Positions 44,945-53,925 of a stretch of 64,000 bases of DNA are shown piece after piece. The DNA comes from Symsagittifera roscoffensis (lineage: Eukaryota > Xenacoelomorpha > Acoela > Convolutidae). The number at the start of each line of letters is the position of its first letter. Position 1 is the first letter of the stretch. The stretch lies in assembly GCF_963678635.1 (NCBI RefSeq), contig NC_087071.1, positions 33,096,141-33,160,140 of the forward strand. The letters run 5' to 3'. The translations under genes and the position numbers were made by a program. The notes beneath the pieces were generated by a model that was not told the DNA's origin, searched no databases, and saw nothing but the letters and a program-made list of their open reading frames with translations.

Positions 44945-47354
44945 TAGAGTTGAGAGTCTTAGTTCTGCTTGAGTGAATAATCGAGAATTTGAGGTTCATT
45001 TTATTTGTACTATTATGTGATTGTAATAATGCTGCGCCGATGCCAAAGTTCGAAGCATCGCACATTGCATAAAATGGTTGATTTGAATCTGGAATTGTGT
45101 TTGAAATTTGTTCAGTTAGAAGTTTTTTAATTTCTTCAAATCGTGCTTGATGTTCTATATTCCATTCAAAATTATTTTGTTGTCTAAGTATGTTATAGAA
45201 TGGTCGTAGATATAATTGCATTTTATAAACATATTTGCTTAAAAAGTTTAACATTCCAAGGAATTCTTGGATTTTCTTTTTATTTGTTGGTGGTTGGAGT
45301 TTTTGAATAGCGTCTATACGTGATTTCAATGGAGTGATTGTTTTTCTTTCTATATTATGTCCTAAGAATTTAACTTTTGTCAAAAAGAAGTGTGATTTAT
45401 CGGGGGCGGCTTTCAGATTTTCGTTCTGAAGTATTTGGTGATATTGTTCTAAAACATTGAACATTTCCTCTTTTGTTTGTGATTGCATAAAAACATCGTC
45501 TAAATAGGTGATTGCGTTTTTCTTGAGTATTAGTGGTCGAAAAATTTTGCTCATAAAAGCTGAAAATGCTGCTGGTCCTATGGATATTCCATAGAATAAG
45601 CGGTTGAATTCGTATTGTTGATTTCGAATAACAAATTGTGTTAAGCGTCGTGATTGTTCATCTAATGGCATTTGATTATATGCACTATTCATATCGGCGG
45701 TGGTAAAGTATTTTCCGTTTATTTTTGTTAAAATAACTTGTATTGGTTCAATGGGCCAATTACACTTTGATTCATCTATGAGTGAGTTGAGGTATCTAGC
45801 ATCGAGAACAATTTTTAATGATTCTCCTTTGGCTAGAATGATAACAGGGTTGATAAATGTGTTGCCTTTTGGTTGTTCCTCTTTGTTTACTGGTGATATA
45901 ATGTTGTATTGTTCTAAAATGTCGAGTAATCTGTTCACTTTATCGTGTAAGTGAATTGGTACTTTACTTGCTCTTTGTTTTTTGAAAACTGCGTCAGGTT
46001 TTAATGGGAGATGTAGTGATGAACTGATTTTGCCAACATCAAATTTAGATGTTGCATAGACTGATGAATATTTAATTAGCTGTTTTGCTAGTTTTTCAAA
46101 TTCGTCTTGTGTTATTTGTGAATGTTGGAAATTAAACATTGTTAAAAATTTCTGTTGATTCTCTGTGTAGTTACTTATGTTGAATGTAGGTTTGAAATAT
46201 GGGGTTTTTGTGAAATAATCCGTATTTCTGTTTTCGTTACTTATTATATTATTTATAGATAATTCTTCATTAAGGATTGTGGATTGGCAAATATCTAGTA
46301 ATTGGAGTATATTTTTTACACGATATGCTTTTTCGTGTATTGGTAATATTGTAGCGTTGGTTTCGCAATAGCCTAAAAGTCCTAAAGGTAATGTTACTTG
46401 GTAAGGTGTATTGTTGTATACATGTAAGGAAATAATATCTGAATTCGAGTTTTTCAAATATTTTATTGATGAGATTGTGATTTTGAAAAACTTATGAATA
46501 GGTTTGAATTCAAAATCTGACATATAAAATTTTTGTTTGTTTTGTTTTTTATCATATTGGTGAACTTGTTTGATTGAAAAATTATAGATGTTTCCTGATA
46601 GTGGTTTCAAGTGTTTTCTTTGTTGGTTATATATTGGGTAAAATTTTGAAAAAAATGGTGGTTGTTTATTTAATCTTTGAAAAAATGTTAGGGATGTGTC
46701 TTTTGTTTTTGTATATTTATCTTTGATTAATATTTTACTATTCAAGATGTTGATTGTTGGTATATATTTAGAGATAAATGGTATTCCAATGATATTATGT
46801 TTAATATCAGTGATATGGAATATTTGTTTAAATGGTTTGGTTAAAATTTTGTTTTGCTCCATTGTTCTTGTGGGGAGAAGAAATAATTGAATTTTTCCGT
46901 AGTTTATTAATGTTGATCCTTGTGCTGTTGCTAGTTTGCTGGAGGTTTCAAGAGGTGTTAGCTTTGGGTGTAAGGTTTTTATTTCATTCCATGTGGGAAT
47001 GTTTATTATATTTGATTCTGCTCCTGAATCAATTAAAAAATCAATTTCAAGATCTGGTGGTTGAAATTCTTTGCTTTTTGGGCTTTCCAAAAGAAATGGT
47101 ATTGTCCAAATTTTTTCTTTGGGTTGTTCTTTTTGTATGTTTTGATAGATGTGATTTGTATTCAAGCATTTTGTTTTTTCTTTCTCATTGGGTTGGTTTG
47201 TAGTATTAATTTCATTAGTTTTTTGTGTCGTCGGTGTGGAATGGACGGGTTCAATATAATAATTGTGAAGGAGTTCTGATTGATTCTCATATATGTGTGA
47301 TGAAAAAGGTTCTTCATATATAACAGGTTCATAGTCATTTTCGACTTTTATCAT
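44901..47354 (-). CDS. pol: Pol, first part: protease, reverse transcriptase, RNase H start
   Basis: ATG at 47,354. Residues 1-100 are a leader duplicated upstream. The protease active site is DSGA at 109-112. A linker of about 200 residues precedes RT (about 455-715), which has TADMNSAYNQ with D554 and the catalytic YLDD at 617-620. RNase H starts at CDASNFGIGAALL (765-777). After about residue 787 the frame leaves the RNase H homology and ends at 44,901. The true RNase H continues in the +1 frame from about 44,995. The upstream frame is open to a TGA at 47,397-47,399 and beyond into a gag-tail copy in the same frame. Confidence 0.93.
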   Translation of the reverse strand: MIKVENDYEPVIYEEPFSSHIYENQSELLHNYYIEPVHSTPTTQKTNEINTTNQPNEKEKTKCLNTNHIYQNIQKEQPKEKIWTIPFLLESPKSKEFQPPDLEIDFLIDSGAESNIINIPTWNEIKTLHPKLTPLETSSKLATAQGSTLINYGKIQLFLLPTRTMEQNKILTKPFKQIFHITDIKHNIIGIPFISKYIPTINILNSKILIKDKYTKTKDTSLTFFQRLNKQPPFFSKFYPIYNQQRKHLKPLSGNIYNFSIKQVHQYDKKQNKQKFYMSDFEFKPIHKFFKITISSIKYLKNSNSDIISLHVYNNTPYQVTLPLGLLGYCETNATILPIHEKAYRVKNILQLLDICQSTILNEELSINNIISNENRNTDYFTKTPYFKPTFNISNYTENQQKFLTMFNFQHSQITQDEFEKLAKQLIKYSSVYATSKFDVGKISSSLHLPLKPDAVFKKQRASKVPIHLHDKVNRLLDILEQYNIISPVNKEEQPKGNTFINPVIILAKGESLKIVLDARYLNSLIDESKCNWPIEPIQVILTKINGKYFTTADMNSAYNQMPLDEQSRRLTQFVIRNQQYEFNRLFYGISIGPAAFSAFMSKIFRPLILKKNAITYLDDVFMQSQTKEEMFNVLEQYHQILQNENLKAAPDKSHFFLTKVKFLGHNIERKTITPLKSRIDAIQKLQPPTNKKKIQEFLGMLNFLSKYVYKMQLYLRPFYNILRQQNNFEWNIEHQARFEEIKKLLTEQISNTIPDSNQPFYAMCDASNFGIGAALLQSHNSTNKMNLKFSIIHSSRTKTLNSNERMYSHNIYTNRI

Positions 47355-47396
47355 GTTGATGGAGAGAGTGTTTTCTGCATCGCTTTCTGAATCTGA

Positions 47397-47807
47397 TCAT
47401 TCACAGTTTATTTGGTTGAGTTGTAACGTATCAGTTACTGTGTCATCAATACCTGGAGGGTCTGATGTTGTTTCTGGATTAGATTGTACTTGATTAATAT
47501 GTCTTTGATGTTTAGGTGTACTACTTCTGCGGCGATTATTAGAATTATTATAGTTATTATTATTCCGGTGTGGTGATTGGGAATAATTTCTATAACGATT
47601 ATTATAACTTGAGTGTCGATTTTGTGAATTATTTCGCGATCTGTTTTGGTAATTATTGTTTGGTCTGTTATAGTTCGATCTATTATATGAGTTATTCCTT
47701 GATTGATTGTTCGGGTAATTCTGGTTTCGGTTGTTTGAATAACTTCTATTCCGATTATTTGAGTAGTTTCTATTCCTATTGTATGATGAATTTCGTGATT
47801 GATTGTT
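47397..47807 (-). pseudogene. Duplicated gag C-terminal tail, in frame with pol
   Basis: A copy of the N/S/R-rich Gag end (SSTPKHQRHINQVQSN, then TTSDPPGIDD). It runs in the same frame as the pol ORF and is separated from it only by the TGA at 47,397-47,399. It has no start of its own. It shows that gag and pol were originally arranged in one frame with a stop between them. Confidence 0.7.
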
Positions 47808-48111
47808 GATCTGGTGGTTGAAATTCTTTGTTTCTTGGACTTTCTAAAAGAAATGGTATTGTCCAAATTTTTTCTTTGGGTTGTTTTTTTTGTATATTTT
47901 GATAGATGTGATTTGTATTCAAGCATTTTGTTTTATTATTTTCATTGGATTGATTTGTAGTGTTGATTTCGTTAGTTTCTTGTGCCGTTTGTGTAGAATG
48001 GATGGGTTCAATATAATAATTGTGAAGGAGTTCTAATTGATTTTCATATATATGTGATGAAAAAGGTTGTTGATATATAATAGGTTCGTAGTCATTTTCG
48101 ACTGCTATCAT
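47776..48111 (-). pseudogene. Duplicated pol N-terminus (truncated, 111 codons)
   Basis: MIAVENDYEPIIYQQPFSSH corresponds to the Pol start MIKVENDYEPVIYEEPFSSH. It runs to EFQPPD and then crosses the duplication junction out of frame and stops. It is in frame with gag, after gag's TAA, so read-through of gag would add this peptide only. Confidence 0.8.
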
Positions 48112-48183
48112 ATTTATGGAAATAGTGTTTTCTGTATCACTTTCTGAATCTGATGGTTCACAGTTTATTTGATTTAGTTGTAG

Positions 48184-51100
48184 TTAGTTATTTCCTGTGT
48201 CATCAATACCTGGGGGGTCTGATGTTGTTTCTGGATTTGATTGTACTTGATTAATATGTCTTTGATGTTTAGGTGTACTGCTTCTGTGGCGATTGTTAGA
48301 ATTATTATAATGGTTATTATTCCTGTGTGGTGATTGGGAATAATTTCTATAACGGTTATTATAACTTGAATGTCGATTTTGTGAATTATTTCGTGATCTG
48401 TTTTGATAATTATTGTTTGGTCTGTTATAGTTTGATATATTATATGAGTTATTCCTTGATCGATTGTTCGGGTAATTCTGGTTTCGGCTGTTTGAATAAC
48501 TTCTATTTCGATTATTGGAGTAGTTTCTATTTCTATTGTATGATGAGTTTCGTGATTGATTGTTTGGATAGTAATTATTCCTTGATTGGGAATTAGATCT
48601 AGAAACAAATTGTGTTGTATTCGAATTTGATCTGGAGTAGTTATTTCGACTATTTGGTCTATTATAATGATTTTGTGACGAATTTTGTGTATTTCTTCGT
48701 TCTGGTGATCTTCCTCTATAACTTGAGTTATATGGTGATTGAGTTCTCGTGTAATTGGTATTGTTCGGAAGTGGTTTTCCTGAACTGTTGTTGCTGTATA
48801 CACTTTTGTTCGGTAGATTTTGATCTTTTTTCATGTACTGATAGAATGATTTATTTGGTTCTTTATATTTTTGAGGTTTGTTTTGATTGTCCTGTTGTTT
48901 TTGTCTACATTCAGAAATACTATGTCCGTATCGTCGGCAATAATTACACCATTTTTTGAAAGATGGTTTGCCTTTAAAGTTTGGGTGTTTTTCGTAAATA
49001 TTGAGTATTTCAGTGATTTTTTCAACGAGATCTGTATCTGATTCTTGTATATTGTTTATATTTGTGGAAGCTGTTTCAATTCTGTTAACGTATTGTAATT
49101 TCAGATTTTCCGTTTCTTCGAGTTTCATTGTGATTTCTGCTTGTTCTAGTTTGTCTACTAGTTTTCGAAAATCTAAATCGGGTTCTCGAATTGACGAAGG
49201 ATGGGATGCTCTCTTTTTTATTGCTATTTTCCTTAATTGTGGTGTTAAGGTCATCATTAAGATTTCTGTCATCTTTGTGTTTTTATAGTCATGTGTATTT
49301 AATGAATATGCTTTTCGAACTAGTGTTTCGATTCGTACTGCTAATTGCTTGATGGTTTCGTTTGGTAATCTGCGAATTTCATTACATAAAACTCTTTGTT
49401 GTTGTTTGTTCCTTTCGGAGTCAAACATTTTTGAAAATTCTTGTGTAAATCTTTTCCAATTTGATTTTATTTCTATAGGCAATACTGAAAACCATTTTTG
49501 GGCTGCGCCATCTAGAGTTGTTTGTATTAACGCTGTGCGTCGATGTATCCAGTTTTGATGTAGTGGCGTATTAATTGGTTCAGGTCCTATATTTAAAATC
49601 AAATTTGCTGTGACTGCATTTAAATAGTCTTCTACAGAATATTCAGGGTCTGTTCCTGTGAATACCATTAAAGGTTTATTTGATGTTATTGATGATCCAC
49701 CCATAAGGTATGGATTCATCGTCATTTGTAATGATTCTGCTGCATTTGGCATTTGAGAAAAATTTGAAAGTTGATTTCTTGTTATTTCGTGTTGTTGAAG
49801 ATAATATGGGAGTGGTATTTCATTTTGCATTTGTGCTGGTTGGTACGAGTTTGCAATCATTGGGTTTTGTTGTTGAATTGGTTGAAAAGATTTATTAATT
49901 GGGTTTTGTTGTTGAATTGGTTGTTGAATTTGTGTATCTATTGGTTGTGGAGAAAAAATTCTATGATATGTATGTGGTTTCTGTATTCCTTGTCCACGAT
50001 ATTCTTGATTATTGGGTGTAAATATATCTGGTTGTAAGAAATCATCATCTGAGGATAAGTAATCCATTTGATAAGATGTTTGTTTTTTATTTTTATTTTG
50101 TTGAAAAAATGGATAGTTTTCACTACGATCCTGTGGAGGATGTAAATTTGTTTGGAAATTTACTGAATTAGGTGGTGCCATTGGGTTATCCCAGTTTTGA
50201 GATCTTGTATAATTACTAAAATTTTTTCGTGGTTGATAATTTGTTTTTGATGGATGTGTGTAATTATAATTATGGTCTGCAAAGTTGTTTCTAGTGAACG
50301 TTTTGCGTGTTTTTGGCGGTATTGTCATGGGTCTGTATGTTTGGTAATCCATGTGTGAATGTTTTGGAGCAACCGAAGGTTTAACGGTTGATTGTAATGT
50401 TACCTGTGTTTGTGAAGAATTTGTATTTCTTGGTGTTGTTAAGTTTGGACGTATTGGTGAAATACTTTGTTGTGTAGTTGTTGTGTGTACGATTTCTTCA
50501 TTTATGAAGTGTGATGGTGTCTGGATATCTTGTTGAGTAAGATTCCTAGTTCCATTGAGGTTTTCATTGTGTATGACTGTAGAGTTTAAACTATTATTTT
50601 GCATATCGGGTAAAAGTGTATTATAGTGTAATGGTGTTGCATCAATGGTTAATGGTATTACTCGTACATAATCTCTTACATAAGATATCGTACTTATTGC
50701 TTGACTTGAGATTGATTGTGGGAAGTTTATGAATGCGGGATGAGACCATTCGGGGTCCCAAACATAGTCTGATTGTTCTGTGATGGCAGTATCATCGTTT
50801 GAGTTTTGGGGTCTAAAGTTTTTTCTTGCTTGTGAAATTAAATCAATATTATGTGTGAAATAATCTATTATGAACCATGCCAAGATTTTTTGTAAGTCGT
50901 GTTTTGTATGTTGTGAAACTTCATCTTTCGTGAAATTTTCTTTAATTATATTTAGAAAACTAGAGAGTAGTGTGATTTCATGTCGTACTCTTATATGTTT
51001 AGATGTTTCTGTCGGTGAGACATTTGGTATCTGGATTTCGTTTTCTAATATCGAGATATAACTATATATTATCGCAAAAACTTCATTGGTGAATATGGAG

Positions 51101-51474
51101 TTTGCTCTTTGTGAGTTATTATATTGGATGCTTTTTATATATTCTGAGAATATTTTTGAGAATTCTAAATCAAGGTCGTCTGTTTGAATTATATATTTAC
51201 TATGATTCTGGTTTGGTGAGCTGAATTCTATGGAGTAGATTCCGTATTGTTGTGTTAGGTTACATATATCTTTTAGATAGTGATCGATAATTTGTCTTTT
51301 GATTTTTACATCTGGGAACTCTGTTTTACATGGACTGATTCCGGGTTCAAACAAATTTAAGAGTAAATTTTTGCAGAATATATGCTGTCCTCTATCAGTG
51401 GTTGCATCTACGATAAAGGGGAAAATATCATCATCATCTGGACTTTCTTCACCTGGGGTGTGCGTTGAGCTCAT
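48184..51474 (-). CDS. gag: Gag (1,096 residues)
   Basis: ATG at 51,474 (MSSTHTPGEESPDDDD). Residues 1-230 are a helical N-terminal domain of unknown type. 230-590 are polar and Gln/Asn-rich (IQQQNP repeats). About 600-800 form a Ty3-type capsid domain (VFTGTDPEYSVEDYLNAV, AAQKWFSVLP, RFTQEFSKMFDSERNKQQQR). A zinc knuckle CNYCRRYGHSISEC (C-x2-C-x4-H-x4-C) is near 842-855. The tail is very rich in Asn, Ser, Arg and Tyr and should bind RNA. Gag is unusually long. It overlaps the pre-gag ORF by 26 bases and stops at TAA-CTA. Confidence 0.93.
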   Translation of the reverse strand: MSSTHTPGEESPDDDDIFPFIVDATTDRGQHIFCKNLLLNLFEPGISPCKTEFPDVKIKRQIIDHYLKDICNLTQQYGIYSIEFSSPNQNHSKYIIQTDDLDLEFSKIFSEYIKSIQYNNSQRANSIFTNEVFAIIYSYISILENEIQIPNVSPTETSKHIRVRHEITLLSSFLNIIKENFTKDEVSQHTKHDLQKILAWFIIDYFTHNIDLISQARKNFRPQNSNDDTAITEQSDYVWDPEWSHPAFINFPQSISSQAISTISYVRDYVRVIPLTIDATPLHYNTLLPDMQNNSLNSTVIHNENLNGTRNLTQQDIQTPSHFINEEIVHTTTTQQSISPIRPNLTTPRNTNSSQTQVTLQSTVKPSVAPKHSHMDYQTYRPMTIPPKTRKTFTRNNFADHNYNYTHPSKTNYQPRKNFSNYTRSQNWDNPMAPPNSVNFQTNLHPPQDRSENYPFFQQNKNKKQTSYQMDYLSSDDDFLQPDIFTPNNQEYRGQGIQKPHTYHRIFSPQPIDTQIQQPIQQQNPINKSFQPIQQQNPMIANSYQPAQMQNEIPLPYYLQQHEITRNQLSNFSQMPNAAESLQMTMNPYLMGGSSITSNKPLMVFTGTDPEYSVEDYLNAVTANLILNIGPEPINTPLHQNWIHRRTALIQTTLDGAAQKWFSVLPIEIKSNWKRFTQEFSKMFDSERNKQQQRVLCNEIRRLPNETIKQLAVRIETLVRKAYSLNTHDYKNTKMTEILMMTLTPQLRKIAIKKRASHPSSIREPDLDFRKLVDKLEQAEITMKLEETENLKLQYVNRIETASTNINNIQESDTDLVEKITEILNIYEKHPNFKGKPSFKKWCNYCRRYGHSISECRQKQQDNQNKPQKYKEPNKSFYQYMKKDQNLPNKSVYSNNSSGKPLPNNTNYTRTQSPYNSSYRGRSPERRNTQNSSQNHYNRPNSRNNYSRSNSNTTQFVSRSNSQSRNNYYPNNQSRNSSYNRNRNYSNNRNRSYSNSRNQNYPNNRSRNNSYNISNYNRPNNNYQNRSRNNSQNRHSSYNNRYRNYSQSPHRNNNHYNNSNNRHRSSTPKHQRHINQVQSNPETTSDPPGIDDTGNN

Positions 51475-51916
51475 TTTTTCGTTCGATGACTGTTAATATG
51501 TAATTATCAATGTGTCTAATTGGTTGATTCCAATTGTATAAATGTACTGGTTTGTGTTTATACTGCTTTTTTATTCTTCTTTTTCCTCTTTTTGATGAAT
51601 TTGAAGTTGTTTCTGAGTCAGAGAAATATAATTGATCGTGAATTGGGCAATTTTTATCTATTGATTCTTTTAGTTTATAAAGTTCGTCTAAACTGTTGGT
51701 TTCTGATTCTGAAAATGCGTTTCGATTTTTTGAAAATCTTTTTCGTGTTATTTGTCTTTGTTTAGTTAGTATTTTTCTCTTTAATGTTTGTCGTTTTGTT
51801 CTAATGTATCCAACTGTTTGTGTATGAGGTGTGATTACAAGGTCGTATTTTTTGTTATTTATTTCACAATTGTGTAAAACGATTGTTTGTTTATTTCCTA
51901 GGTTTTTAAATGACAT
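51449..51916 (-). CDS. Basic pre-gag ORF (155 residues)
   Basis: ATG at 51,916. The protein has two strongly basic clusters (TKRQTLKRKILTKQRQITRK and SKRGKRRIKKQYKHK) around an acidic serine-rich segment (SESETNSLDELYKLKESID). The clusters resemble nuclear-localisation or arginine-rich RNA-binding motifs as in regulatory proteins of complex retroviruses, but there is no recognised family match. Being the first sizeable ORF after the leader, it would be translated from genomic RNA before gag; leaky scanning or reinitiation would then be needed for gag. Confidence 0.65.
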   Translation of the reverse strand: MSFKNLGNKQTIVLHNCEINNKKYDLVITPHTQTVGYIRTKRQTLKRKILTKQRQITRKRFSKNRNAFSESETNSLDELYKLKESIDKNCPIHDQLYFSDSETTSNSSKRGKRRIKKQYKHKPVHLYNWNQPIRHIDNYILTVIERKNELNAHPR

Positions 51917-53149
51917 AAGGTTTAGGATGACGGATGCAAAAGGTTGTTAAATGATTTCTATTTGCTTAAACTGTTAGTCCTTACGATTTTTTTTTGATAG
52001 CCTAACCTGGGTCTATTTGTTCAGGGTTGGGGAGAAAAGTATATCGATTCCGAAGAATGATTTTATACTTTCTCGTGGCTAGTATAAGCTAAGGTGTTAA
52101 CTTACTTAATCTTACTTAAGGGTAGTGATTGTGTTCAGGGTTGGAGAATAGTAAATCGATCCACAGGGTTCAGGTATAATTAGAACGCGAGTAGTTCGTT
52201 AGATACTATTTTAAACTTACTAAGTCTGAGATTTATCCTGGGTCTGGTAAGAGGGGGGATCAAGTGAAGGATGAATAACCGAAGTTCTTCACTGTTTATC
52301 CTAATTTGAATGATTAGTTTTGTTCAAAAATTTCTATTAGTCCTGGGTTTTTAGAAAGGGTTGGATAGTGAATCGACGTTTGAGGTCGTTAGACACTCGT
52401 TTAAGTGGGTGGGGGAGAACAAAGTTGTTCTTTTTGATCCAAGGATAGGCCTTGATGATCAAGTTTTAAATTTAATTAAATAGAAAATGATTTAAGATCC
52501 AAGGATAAGCCTTGATGATCTGATTTTAAAATTAAGTGAATTTAAGTTTAAAATGGTTTAAATTTGTGTAAAGAATAGATTTAGTATTTTTATGATATTA
52601 GTGAGCTTATGATTGCTGTTATGTTTAGGCGATGAAGCTGGAACAACAGGATGATTTATAATTACTAATCATTTATTGTCATGCTACTAATTTTTATTTT
52701 GATTTTTCAATAAATATTTTTCAAACATGTTTTGTATATTACTGCGCAGAATTTTGGAAAACGATCTGAGATCTTTTTATCAACCGTTATTGTATATTAA
52801 TAATTTTGTTTAGCGCCTGAAATGATTTTGAAGATTGACTTCAAAATTTTATGTTTGCAAATGAAAATCTAAATTCATTGCTAGTAGTATTCTAAATACA
52901 AAAGTTTGTTCTGGCTTTTGCCGAACTATCATATAACTATATGGTAAGTTTCTGCTTTGTCGTATGTCGTCTCTGGTTCGAGGTCTTCTTCCAATTCCGG
53001 GTAGTTCTGTTATCGTTCGGAATATTGGCTCTGATCTATTGAGTCGTAGAGACATTTCGATTAAATTATTGTCGTATAACATTTTGTAAATGTTTTGTCT
53101 AATTTCTAATCTATTATTGGTTAATGCTAAGCTATTAAGGTCTTGTTCG
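51917..53149 (-). other. Long 5' leader of the element
   Basis: About 1.2 kb between the primer-binding site and the first ORF. AGGGTTGGGGAGAAAAGTAT, AGGGTTGGAGAATAGTAAAT and AGGGTTGGATAGTGAATCGA occur at about 52,023, 52,138 and 52,357. ATCCAAGGATAGGCCTTGAT-type blocks occur at about 52,437 and 52,497. Sense-strand GTAAGT or GTAAGA sites at about 52,100, 52,110 and 52,210 could be splice donors for subgenomic RNAs. The repeats might serve packaging or dimerisation. Confidence 0.55.
52849..53082 (-). CDS. Leader ORF (77 residues), uncertain
   Basis: ATG at 53,082, about 70 bases after the primer site. The peptide includes GIGRRPRTRDDIRQSRNLPY and has no recognised motif. Being the first ATG ORF it could act as an upstream ORF controlling translation. 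Chance occurrence is quite possible. Confidence 0.3.
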   Translation of the reverse strand: MLYDNNLIEMSLRLNRSEPIFRTITELPGIGRRPRTRDDIRQSRNLPYSYMIVRQKPEQTFVFRILLAMNLDFHLQT

Positions 53150-53167
53150 AGACTTATGGTCGCACCA
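53150..53167 (-). other. Primer-binding site
   Basis: In sense direction TGGTGCGACCATAAGTCT starts two bases after the 5' LTR. TGG is the complement of a tRNA CCA end, so a cellular tRNA ending GGTCGCACCA is the expected primer. I could not name the tRNA with confidence. Confidence 0.75.
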
Positions 53168-53169
53168 GA

Positions 53170-53579
53170 TGAGTTAGGACCGAAGTGTATAACTCATAGA
53201 GTAATTTCGGATAGGGTACACCGTCTGCTCGTCACGCTATCTTATTTTCGGCCGGATAGATTCGTGCAACTTCTTAGTCTAATACCGATCCTAATCTTAC
53301 TCTTATACTATCTAGTCTCAGGTTGTTTAACTAGTCTCTGCTAGGCTCAATAGATCTAGGGTATACTGGTTTATTGCGGCTGCTGAAGTACTCGGGAGAG
53401 TTCAACTAATTTCTAAGTTAAATTCAAATCTCTCTGGTGCTGAAATTACAAGTAATTTCAGCACTTACAAATAAGTGGATTGTTAGTTAGATGGATCATG
53501 ATTGGTTAATATTAAATACTTTACATTGGTAAAATATCTAATTTATCCAATCATAAAATGTAGTTTAGATCAGGTTCCA
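53170..53579 (-). repeat. 5' LTR (410 bp)
   Basis: Identical by eye to 33,919-34,328 and flanked by CTGT at 53,580-53,583. As the 5' LTR of a minus-strand element it should contain the promoter. CCAAT-like motifs are present, but no clear TATA box was assigned. Confidence 0.95.
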
Positions 53580-53663
53580 CTGTGATGAATCAGCGTGAAA
53601 CCCTAAATGATAACCTTGGCCGCTCTTTTACTCATTCATTATATGAAAAAGTTATCTAAACTT

Positions 53664-53925
53664 ACCTGGGTTGGCCTCCATAAACCAAATATGCTAATCA
53701 TACAATTTCATACATTCAGTCTATGGAAAAATTCTAGTCATAAAAGTTTCATACCATTTTGCAAAATGAGTTTGATCGAATTCTAAAGGTTTTTTTTGCT
53801 GTTTTGGAATCCAGATTGTTGTCTCTCCATAAAAAGAAGAAAAAAGTTGATATGAAAAAAATGCTCTAATCATACAACTACAATTTCCATATAAAGAAGT
53901 TGTATGATTAGCATTTAAAAAAAAA
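53664..53925. repeat. Foldback-family copy
   Basis: CTGGGTTGGCCTCCATAAAC and ATGCTAATCATACAATTTCA match the inverted right end of the element at 24,639-25,448. TTGTATGATTAGCATTT at about 53,898 and its inverse at about 53,860 form a hairpin. Confidence 0.6.

Larger units (their letters stand above)
47051..48567. repeat. Tandem duplication (about 757 bp) spanning the gag-pol border
   Basis: 47,051-47,807 and 47,808-48,567 are direct copies. GATCTGGTGGTTGAAATTC starts both at 47,051 and 47,808, and TTCACAGTTTATTTG is at 47,400 and 48,158. Each contains the gag 3' end and the pol 5' end. The copies differ at many positions, unlike the identical LTRs. The length is not a multiple of three, so the downstream pol is out of frame with gag. 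Confidence 0.92.
33919..53579 (-). mobile_element. 19.7-kb env-bearing Ty3/gypsy-type endogenous retrovirus-like element
   Basis: Two 410-bp LTRs, identical by eye, bound the element, and CTGT flanks it on both sides (33,915-33,918 and 53,580-53,583). LTRs start TG and end CA. In the element's own direction it carries leader, pre-gag ORF, gag, pol (protease, RT, RNase H, integrase), small hydrophobic ORFs, a methionine-less ORF, env, and extra ORFs. The order gag-PR-RT-RH-IN-env and the D,D(35)E integrase place it with Ty3/gypsy or Metaviridae, in the broad sense of errantiviruses. Most such elements are 5-9 kb, so this one is very large. Its sense strand is A- and C-rich throughout. Identical LTRs mean recent insertion. 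Confidence 0.95.

Noticed and set aside
47435..48803. Minus-strand ORFs rich in I, T and H (47,435-47,926 and 48,174-48,803)
   Set aside because: They are out-of-frame readings of the Asn/Ser/Arg-rich Gag tail and its duplicate.
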